Shown here piece by piece: positions 33,095 through 40,800 of a stretch of DNA of 64,000 nt. Origin of the DNA: Nesterenkonia alkaliphila (lineage in GTDB: Bacteria; Actinomycetota; Actinomycetes; Actinomycetales; Micrococcaceae); the NCBI RefSeq assembly GCF_009758175.1, contig NZ_WRPM01000031.1:93540-157539 (forward strand), in the 5' to 3' direction. The notes below the pieces were generated by a model, which worked only from the letters and a program-made list of their open reading frames with translations, was not told where the DNA came from and did no database searches. The position numbers and the translations under genes were made by a program. Position 1 is the first letter of the stretch. The number at the start of each line of letters is the position of its first letter.

Positions 33095-33523
33095 CCAACC
33101 TCGCCAATCCAGGTCGTTGACGACACATGTTTTCACCGATGCGTTGGCTCAGAGCGCCGGAGACTTTTTCATTCCCAATGGCTCCTTTGTCCACCGCCCA
33201 GCAGTGCTGCAGGACCTTCGGAGCTTCATAAGAGTCCGTACTCCCTGGGTGCTTTCTGTGGTCGTTCACAGCCATCGTCGCCTATGCCCGGCCCTCAGGC
33301 TGACCTCAGGCGGCGGAACTACTGACGAGCATGATCCTTGCACCCGCTGCAATAGATCAACTGATAGAAATCCCGGTGTTGTTTTTCAAGATTCCCATGA
33401 GCGTCTGCTTGCTACGTCAGTGTTCCTACATGTGTGGCCATCGAAGCATCCTGATCTCGCATAACTCATAGTTCTCGGCCCCACCACAACTCTTGTGGGG
33501 GACTTTTCATAAGTCTCCAGGTC
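33095..33523. other. Junction between ICE backbone and biosynthetic cargo; no gene supported
   Basis: About 430 bases with short frames on both strands that lack ribosome-binding sites and coding bias. At 33479-33508 CCCC-AC-CACAA and TTGTG-GGGG form a hairpin followed by ACTTTTC, a weak terminator candidate. The left insertion point of the cargo is probably in this stretch. Confidence 0.4.
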
Positions 33524-33552
33524 TTGACATGCCCAACCATGGAACGCAGAAT
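33524..33552 (+). promoter_or_regulatory. Promoter ahead of the peptide ORF
   Basis: TTGACA (33524-33529, perfect -35) is separated by 17 bases from CAGAAT (33547-33552, four of six matches to TATAAT). Transcription would begin about 33559, just before the AAGGGGG ribosome-binding site of the 24-codon ORF, so this could drive the whole rightward cluster. Confidence 0.55.
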
Positions 33553-33578
33553 GGCCATAAGGGTAAGGGGGTGATTTG

Positions 33579-33653
33579 ATGACCGACGCCGAGATCGAAG
33601 CCCTTGCCGATACCTACGCACACGACTTCGCACACGACTGGAGCCACACTTAA
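33579..33653 (+). CDS. 24-aa peptide ORF (candidate ribosomal peptide substrate)
   Basis: ATG 33579 lies behind AAGGGGGTGA and downstream of the only consensus promoter near the cluster start. The peptide has an acidic helical first half (MTDAEIEALAD) and a repetitive second half in which AHD occurs twice (TYAHDFAHDWSHT), rich in His, Asp and aromatics. Such leader/core splits are seen in small precursor peptides, and an ATP-grasp ligase is encoded 1.4 kb downstream. No homologue could be recognised by eye, and a leader-peptide role in gene control is the alternative. Confidence 0.45.
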   Translation: MTDAEIEALADTYAHDFAHDWSHT

Positions 33654-33725
33654 TCTCGGAGCCAGTCGCATGTAGGGCCGAATCCATAGAGTTCGATCGA
33701 GTGACCCTAACAGCTGGCACCGAGA

Positions 33726-33763
33726 GGGCGGCTTGGAGAGGAGGTACTTTCTCCAAGCCGCCC
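33726..33763 (+). promoter_or_regulatory. 14-bp perfect hairpin before the TPR gene
   Basis: GGGCGGCTTGGAGA (33726-33739) pairs exactly with TCTCCAAGCCGCCC (33750-33763) around a 10-nt loop that carries GAGG. No T-run follows. It lies between the peptide ORF and the TPR gene and may act as an RNA processing or stability element, making the peptide more abundant than the enzymes downstream. Confidence 0.5.
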
Positions 33764-33809
33764 ACCATTGACAATATTGCGCAGGATGCGACAGATGGGG
33801 GCACAGTCT

Positions 33810-35084
33810 ATGGAACCGATCGTTACGCCGTATAAGCTTCTCCACACACGTGACGCCGTTCGGGACCGCATACAGGCTATCATGTCCGCCGGGGTCCCCA
33901 CGAAGTCCACGGTCTATGTCGGCCTCCATGAACCGATTTCCGAAAGTCCGGTTCATGCTATTGCGACCCACCGTCTTGCAATGAAGTTTGCCGAAATGAG
34001 GCCTTCAGCTGAGACGCTGCTCTTTAATACAATTCCCCCGACTGCGACGCGAATCATGGATACCGCGAGCCATGATCGACGAGACGCACTGTCAAACGAC
34101 ATGCAAACCATGCCGCCGGACCTCTCGACGAATCTGTACTCGGCTGTTCGAGAGCGGCTCGAAGAACCCAAACAGCTGCGAGACATCGATGATGCGAGGG
34201 CTGCCATTGAACTCGCCATGCGCCTTGGCTATTTAGCAACTGCACGCCGAGTGTTGTCCGAACACCAGTTTAGTATTGCCAATGACCAGACTCGGCCAAT
34301 AGGGGTAGTTGGCTTGATGCTTATGTACAAACTGGGTGCTCCCGTAGAGGTCCTCGAGCGACTTGCGATTGAGATGAGTAAGGACACGGAAGCAAGTCCC
34401 ACGTCGCGCATGCGTTGCGCCGTGTTCCTCATGGCGCGGAAAGGGCGGCTGGGACGCTTGGACCCTGGGTTTGAGCAAGCGCTCGCACGTGCCGAAGAAG
34501 TAACAGAGGAAACTCTCAATACTGAGACCGAATTCCAAGGCCTCCTTCTGAAGCAAGCTTTTCTGCGTGCGGCGGCATTCCAACCATTTCTGCTTGGAAA
34601 CGAGGTGGAAACGATGCGGACACTCGAACAAGCGGTCGCGACCCAAGAATCCGCACGACAGGCGCAGGGATTCGACGAAGTCCAGTGGCGGGACTTCGCT
34701 TTTCCCCTCTACGAGACCTTGGCCAAGACAGCGTCGATATACAAAAACCATAGCGTTTGGCTCGAAAGCACAAAAGTCCTTACTGAAGTGAATCCAGGGG
34801 ACGCGCGGGCATGGATAGCACGAGGAAATGCTCTAGCCGCGAAAGCGGACTTCGAGCAAGCTGTGGAGTCATACCGTACAGTCGAAACACTCGGCGGGTC
34901 ACCCACAGCGCCCGCGCGCTATTTCACCGCACTGGCGCTTCTCCAGATGGAGGATCGTGAGGGAGCATTCGAATCAGTCAAGATGTCTCTCCTCGTTGAT
35001 CCCACTGCTGAGGCTGCGAAACAATTACATTCAGCGCTCCGGCAAACTATGCTCGGTGAGACGATTAAAGGATCCAGGGAATGA
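33810..35084 (+). CDS. TPR-repeat protein of the biosynthetic cluster
   Basis: About 424 residues from ATG 33810 (GGGGG box 8 bases upstream); ATG 33786 is also possible. The first 110 residues are a distinct domain with no recognised family ('TVYVGLHEPISESPVHAIA'). The rest is helical, with TPR-like repeats at the end: 'ARAWIARGNALAAKADFEQA' and 'ARYFTALALLQMEDREGAFE'. It overlaps the ATP-grasp gene (ATGA), so the two are made together. TPRs usually bind peptides or proteins, consistent with presenting a peptide or carrier protein to the ligase. Confidence 0.6.
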   Translation: MEPIVTPYKLLHTRDAVRDRIQAIMSAGVPTKSTVYVGLHEPISESPVHAIATHRLAMKFAEMRPSAETLLFNTIPPTATRIMDTASHDRRDALSNDMQTMPPDLSTNLYSAVRERLEEPKQLRDIDDARAAIELAMRLGYLATARRVLSEHQFSIANDQTRPIGVVGLMLMYKLGAPVEVLERLAIEMSKDTEASPTSRMRCAVFLMARKGRLGRLDPGFEQALARAEEVTEETLNTETEFQGLLLKQAFLRAAAFQPFLLGNEVETMRTLEQAVATQESARQAQGFDEVQWRDFAFPLYETLAKTASIYKNHSVWLESTKVLTEVNPGDARAWIARGNALAAKADFEQAVESYRTVETLGGSPTAPARYFTALALLQMEDREGAFESVKMSLLVDPTAEAAKQLHSALRQTMLGETIKGSRE

Positions 35085-36034
35085 GCGTGAATTCGACACT
35101 TTATTGGTTGAGGAACGAGCGTGACAGAGTTATTGTCAGATCTAACTTTGAACAGTATGTCTTCGCAGATAGGGCGGCGGCGGCGCTTCGCGCCGGGTTT
35201 CGCCTCGAACTCGTCACCATCGATGACCTCGCTTTCGTGATCTCGGGCGATTCGCCTGAGGTTTGGCTAAAGGGTAGACCGTTGGATCCTAAGAGTGAGT
35301 ACTTTCACACGAAGTTGCTGACGTGGCCACAACATGCGGCTGACCAGGGGCGACTTTTGTATGCAGTCCAGGTACTCGCAGAGTCTGGGTTTGGGTGCAC
35401 GACATCTGTTATGACGAATCTCTACAACAATCACAAATTCTTGACATTTCTCCAGCCAGCAATGCATGGAGTCGACGTGCTTGACACCATTCAAGTTTTT
35501 ACGAGGCAATTCGGCTTTTGGTTCGATGCCTACCCCTTAGATAAAATTGACTTTCCGGTCGTCGTTAAGCCAGCGAACTGGAGCTCAGGTTTCGGGGTGA
35601 ATAAAGTGTCTGATCTCAGTGAGTTAAGACAGGTTTTGACACTTTTTAGTGCCGCAGAGCTTGATGCTTTGATACAGAGGTTTGTCGACTATTCGCAGGA
35701 CTATCGTATTTACTGCATCGATGGGGTTCCAATGCTTGCCACTCTCAGGCAAAGCATTTACTCAACTACAAAACAGTCACCCAACGCGTCAGTTATCGTG
35801 GATGTTCCTGCCGAATTAAAGGCTATTGCAGAACCTATTGCGAGCCGACTTGGACTTCCATTTGTGTGTCTAGATCTTATCGTGAGTGATGACGCAGTCT
35901 ACCTATCAGAGATGGAGGTTGACGGCGGTGTCCCGTACTTACTTATGAACGTCGATGACCGAGCTATGGTCCTGGAGACGGAGCGATTTGCCGCCTATAG
36001 GAGACACTTTTCCGCGATGGGGAAGCTTGCATGA
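35081..36034 (+). CDS. ATP-grasp ligase (RimK-like)
   Basis: 317 residues. An N-terminal pre-ATP-grasp region is followed by 'FPVVVKPANWSSGFGV' (about 154-169; the lysine that binds ATP), 'QRFVDYSQDYRIYCIDG' (about 203-219) and 'LDLIVSDDAVYLSEMEVDGG' (about 265-284) with the Glu/Asn-type magnesium ligands partly substituted. These features match RimK/D-Ala-D-Ala-like amide ligases that activate a carboxylate as acyl-phosphate. The substrate may be the 24-residue peptide, an amino acid or an intermediate of the assembly line; none is proven. Coupled to the TPR gene. Confidence 0.75.
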   Translation: MSVNSTLYWLRNERDRVIVRSNFEQYVFADRAAAALRAGFRLELVTIDDLAFVISGDSPEVWLKGRPLDPKSEYFHTKLLTWPQHAADQGRLLYAVQVLAESGFGCTTSVMTNLYNNHKFLTFLQPAMHGVDVLDTIQVFTRQFGFWFDAYPLDKIDFPVVVKPANWSSGFGVNKVSDLSELRQVLTLFSAAELDALIQRFVDYSQDYRIYCIDGVPMLATLRQSIYSTTKQSPNASVIVDVPAELKAIAEPIASRLGLPFVCLDLIVSDDAVYLSEMEVDGGVPYLLMNVDDRAMVLETERFAAYRRHFSAMGKLA

Positions 36035-36052
36035 ACGTTAAAGGAGCGAGTG

Positions 36053-37867
36053 ATGCATGCTGATAGAAGACAGAATGTGTCTGCAAATGTAGCCCTTGGT
36101 TATAGTGGGCTGCCGCTCGCCCAATCAGTAAAGCGCGAATTGGTGCCAGGACTATCGGATTCTGAGTATGCCGCGACGCAAGGCAGCGACGCGGCTGCAG
36201 CTATCGCGGTGAATGGTGCGATTGTCAGTGCAGCGGCACAAGAGCGATATGACGGCATTAAGCATTCGGCGTCATTTCCGACGGAGGCAACGAATTTCTG
36301 TCTCGAGAGCATCGGTGCCAAGATGGAAAGTGTCGACGTTGTGGCGCATGCCTTCTCCTATGCAGAATATGCTGATCTTTTCGCCTTGGATGAGTTTTCG
36401 GGGGAGTTTTATACAAGAGCGCTATCACCATCAGTGAACCAGGAGCATGCCGAACGCATGCTCGGTGTTAGTCTGACTAATCGTTATGAGTCGGTTGAAC
36501 ATCATTTTGCGCACGCGGCAAGCGCGTACTATCCGAGTGGGTACCGAGATTCTCTGGTACTAGTCTCTGATGGGCTCGGGGAACGCAGTTCGACGACAGT
36601 TTGGCATGGGTCCACCGATGGCATTGAACGACTGCGCGATGTAGGTGCGATAAACTCTCTCGGATTACTTTACGGCATATTCACTATGTACCTTGGTTTC
36701 CGATTTGCGGATGGAGAGTACAAGGTGATGGGATTAGCGCCCCTCGGCAACTCCGCAAAGACCGCCACAGAGATATTGAAACATTTCGTAGAGTTGCTGC
36801 CGGATGGAAAGTATCGGGTCCCTCTATTACTGCATGACATTACGGCGGTCGAAAAGGAGACGCACCGGGGGGCGATCGCTGCGATTGAAGAAGTCTTTGG
36901 TCCTCGAAGGGCACCTGGCGAGGTGATCAACGCACGACACAAGGACATCGCCGCGGGCGTGCAGGCCGTTCTAGAGATGGTCCAGTTTCATGTGCTTAGG
37001 CACTTCCGCCGCGAGAGCGGCCTAACATCGCTCGCCTTGGCTGGCGGAGTCGCGCTTAACTGCGCGTTCAACGGAGCCCTGTTGCGCAGTGGCCTCTTTG
37101 ATCGGATCTACGTTCAGCCGGCGTCAGGAGATGACGGCGCCGCGATAGGGGCTGCTCTTGCGGTGTCACAACGATATGAGGGTGCGTCTCCGTTGAGGCC
37201 TAGCACCCTTCTCGGGCCCTCGTCGACGGATCAGGAGTGTCGAGATGCTCTCGTCGCTATCAATGATGGTGGCTCTGTAGTGACGGAGCCTGCTGAAGAC
37301 GAGGAACTCATTGGCGCTGTTATCGATCTGGTCCTTAAGGGCGCGGTAGTGGGCTGGTTTTCTGGACGCATGGAATTTGGGCCGAGAGCTCTCGGAAACC
37401 GGTCCATTATCGCGGACCCTCGGCGGCCGGAGATACGCTCGCGCATTAATAAGTTGGTTAAGAAGCGCGAAGGTTTCAGACCCTTCGCCCCGGCGGTAGT
37501 AGCGGAGGATGCCTCCCGCTATTTCCTTATTGATCCTGGAAATGAACTAACATTTCGTGAGATGCTGTTTGTGACAAGAGTGCGGGATCCGTACATTGAT
37601 CAGCTCCCGGCTGTGACACATGTCGATGGATCTGCCCGGGTGCAGACTGTATTCAAGGACGACAATCCCCGTTTTTGGCAGCTCTTGAAAGCAATGGATC
37701 GGGGATCCGGGTATCCGATTTTGCTCAATACATCCTTCAATGTGGCTGGGCAACCCATAGTGCGTACGCCGGAGGATGCGGTGCAGACATACGTCGCTGC
37801 GGGATTAGATGCGTTGGTTCTCGGTCCGTTCCTGGTTACTAACTGCAAGGGAGGTCTGCCAGCATGA
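36053..37867 (+). CDS. NodU/CmcH-family O-carbamoyltransferase
   Basis: 604 residues from ATG 36053 behind AAAGGAGCG (GTG 36050 also possible). The N-terminal actin-like carbamoyl-phosphate domain includes 'GSDAAAAI', 'AAAQERYDGIKHSASFP' and 'EHHFAHAASAYYPSG'. The C-terminal domain has the family hallmark 'MEFGPRALGNRSIIADPRR' (about 440-458) and 'GFRPFAPAVV'. Such enzymes transfer a carbamoyl group from carbamoyl phosphate (via carbamoyl-adenylate) to a hydroxyl of a natural product. The stop overlaps the NRPS start (ATGA), so carbamoylation is an integral step of this pathway. Confidence 0.88.
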   Translation: MHADRRQNVSANVALGYSGLPLAQSVKRELVPGLSDSEYAATQGSDAAAAIAVNGAIVSAAAQERYDGIKHSASFPTEATNFCLESIGAKMESVDVVAHAFSYAEYADLFALDEFSGEFYTRALSPSVNQEHAERMLGVSLTNRYESVEHHFAHAASAYYPSGYRDSLVLVSDGLGERSSTTVWHGSTDGIERLRDVGAINSLGLLYGIFTMYLGFRFADGEYKVMGLAPLGNSAKTATEILKHFVELLPDGKYRVPLLLHDITAVEKETHRGAIAAIEEVFGPRRAPGEVINARHKDIAAGVQAVLEMVQFHVLRHFRRESGLTSLALAGGVALNCAFNGALLRSGLFDRIYVQPASGDDGAAIGAALAVSQRYEGASPLRPSTLLGPSSTDQECRDALVAINDGGSVVTEPAEDEELIGAVIDLVLKGAVVGWFSGRMEFGPRALGNRSIIADPRRPEIRSRINKLVKKREGFRPFAPAVVAEDASRYFLIDPGNELTFREMLFVTRVRDPYIDQLPAVTHVDGSARVQTVFKDDNPRFWQLLKAMDRGSGYPILLNTSFNVAGQPIVRTPEDAVQTYVAAGLDALVLGPFLVTNCKGGLPA

Positions 37868-40800
37868 TTAATTGGGTGGGGGAGAGGCCCGATTCTGGCG
37901 CAAGCACATTCCCGCTTGGAAGTAGACAGGGCGCGCAGACAGGAAAGCGCGGAGAACTGAGTCGGAAGGCTGGCGGAGTTCAGGCGATTGAGATTTTTTG
38001 TGCAGTTGCATTGGTCTTGAGTCGCCATAACGATGGAGGACCGGTTTGTATTGGGATCGGGACCTGTCCAGGAGTCGAAGCTGATGTTGTAGTGCAACCT
38101 GAGCCCAACGAGCTACTCACGGACTTCAGGACGAGAGCATTGTCAGCGCTGGGTCGAGTTGGATTTGCACAAGGGGCCGTCTCGGTTGCGGTGTGGGGTG
38201 AGAGAGTTTCTGGACAACACTTCTCCACCTTCGCGCAGGCGAGATTCATCTTATGCGAAGAGACTCTGAAGATGGATTATGACGCGAGTTCTTTCAACGT
38301 ATTGACGGCAGAATCTCTGCTCGAGCAAGTGGTACTTGCAGCGATGGCCGCCGGCAATCAGGAACTGACGCGAGTCAAAGATTTAGACATTTTGTCAGAG
38401 TCGGAGCGGAGCAGGATCGTTGCCCGTGATTCGAGAAAGGTATCATCGGAGCTTGAAGATCCCTGGGCGATGATCATCGAATCCTGTAATGCCCGCCCAG
38501 ATCGGGTGGCGTTAGTGGACGAATCTTCGTGCGTTTCGTATCGCGAACTTATGAAGCGAGTCGACGAGACTTGCGGTCGCCTGGCTGCTCTAGGTGTGCA
38601 AGCAGGCGATGTCGTTACGGTCTCAGTGACGCGCAACTTGCACTCTATAATTGCAATGCTCGCAGCCCTTAAGCTTGGGGCCTGCTACGTACCCGTTGAC
38701 TCTGAATCGCCCGCTACGCGGCAAGCTCAGATATATGATCAGGTACGACCGAGGGCATTTCTGTCATCATGCGCTGGTGGAATAGATATCTTGCTCAACC
38801 AGAACCTTGACGGTGACTCGTATGCAGCCCCGGCAGGTCCAGAATCAAGAGCGGCTTATGTCCTCTTTACATCGGGGTCTACCGGTGCACCGAAGGGCGT
38901 CGCAATTTCCCGGCCCAGTATCTCCTCGTTGCTACTCTCAACCGAGGAAGCGTTGCAGAGGAATGGACTCGAGACCTGGGTATCAATTCACAGTTTTGCC
39001 TTTGACGCCTCTGTTTGGGAGATATTTGGCAGTCTATGTTTTGGCGACACTCTGGTGGTGGCGTCCGAGTCAGAGCGTCGTGATCCGGACCAACTTGTAG
39101 CGTTGATGGACCGGCATTCAGTGTCCTCTTTGACTATTTCACCTACTGCGTTCGAAGGATTCAGAGAATCTGCGCAACGGATGCCATCCGTGGTCTTTGG
39201 CTTGCGCCGTATCATCCTGTGTGCTGAGCCGGTTAGCGTTCCGTCTATCGATAGCTGGTTCGACCACTGGTCCGGAACGGATAGAATGCCGGTGTTGCTG
39301 AACATGTATGGCATAACCGAGGCAACAGTCCACAGCACGATATATCGGATGAAGCATTCGCGGGGCGAACGACGTAACCGAATCGGCTACGGGCTCAGCG
39401 ACACACCGATCTACGTCGTAGACGATCACGGTCGGCTGGTGCCGGACGGTGTCGCTGGTGAAATGCTGATAGGTGGCTGCAGGGTCGCACTCGGCTATGT
39501 CGGTCCGGATCGCCAGATGTTGGACAAGCGCTACATTGAGGACACAATTAGCCCCCATGCCCGGGGTCGGTTGTACAAGTCGGGAGACTTCGCTCGGAGG
39601 CTCTCGGACGGTAGCCTGGAATTCCTAGGTCGACGTGACCGCCAGCTGAAAATCCGTGGGCACCGCGTTGAGGCGGGCGATATTGAAGCGGCAGCGTTGC
39701 GAATTGACGGCGTAAAGGCCGCGCGTGCTTGGGCAGATCCCCAGGGAGTCTCGTCGCGCCTATGTTTAGGGGTCGAAGTAGGCGGCGCAGACGTGTCGAA
39801 AGAATCCGTAGCCGCTGTGGTGAGAGAAGCCCTACCCAAGTACATGGTTCCGGGGGTAGTGGTCGTGGTCGACCAATTTCCGACCACGACCAATGGCAAA
39901 CTCGATACTAATGGACTTTTATCAGGCGGAGTTGAGGTTGAGAACTCCGGAGGAGAATCGGAACACGCCGCCGAGTGGGAGAACGAGACGGAGCGCACGA
40001 TTGCTTCTGCGATGGGGGAGGTTCTAGCAGTCGATTGCCCGGACCGTAGCGCGAACTTTTTCAGGTTGGGCGGCGACTCCATATCGGCGATCCGACTCGT
40101 AACTTCCCTTCGCGATTTAGGCATTCAGGTAACACTCGCAGAGATATATCAACTTCAGACGGTATGGGCGATCGCGGATGGTACGGGTGTCGTTTCTGAC
40201 AATCAGCAGCCTCCAAGGGATAGGACGTTGCGTGATGGTATAGCTGGTCACCTGACTGTGCAACTTCCAGCAACTCCGTTGCAGCGCGGGATGATCTATC
40301 ACAACTTACTGGGGAGTGGGTCAACATACCATGATGTGCTCCACTACAGGATTAAGGATGCTCCTGATGGCCCACTGCAACCGGCCCTCGATGCGGTGGT
40401 TCAGCGGCATCTTTCACTTCGTGGCTATTTTCTCGCAACCAACGAAGGAGTCTTGGAGTTTTGTGAAGCGGAGACGGCGCAAATCGAGCTGAGAGTATTT
40501 GATCATTCAGACTCCGACTTTACCGAAGATGCGAGGAATCTCGTTCGAACTTGGGCGACAGGGGAGCGGCAGCGCGGTTTCTCGCTTGATGTACCTGGTT
40601 TGCTGCGGGTCGCACTCCACAAGTTCAGGGAGGACTGCGTGCTGTCCTTGTCAGTTCATCACGCGGTTCTCGACGGATGGAGCGCGGCTACATTCGTGGC
40701 CGAACTGTTGACTTTATGGGCCGGAGGTTCCCTCCCATTGCCCAGTGGAAGAGACAGAGTAGTACATGAGAAGTATGTGCAGCTCATTCAGCAATCGCAG

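Noticed and set aside
32991..33464. 157-codon plus-strand ORF at the backbone/cargo junction
   Set aside because: No ribosome-binding site, no coding bias and no motif; the 28-codon ORF in another frame has a much better start.
38400..39950. Assigning A1 of the NRPS to Phe or Thr
   Set aside because: The code D-A-W-T-I-C-M-V-H-K mixes Phe-like first positions with Thr-like last positions; no call is justified.
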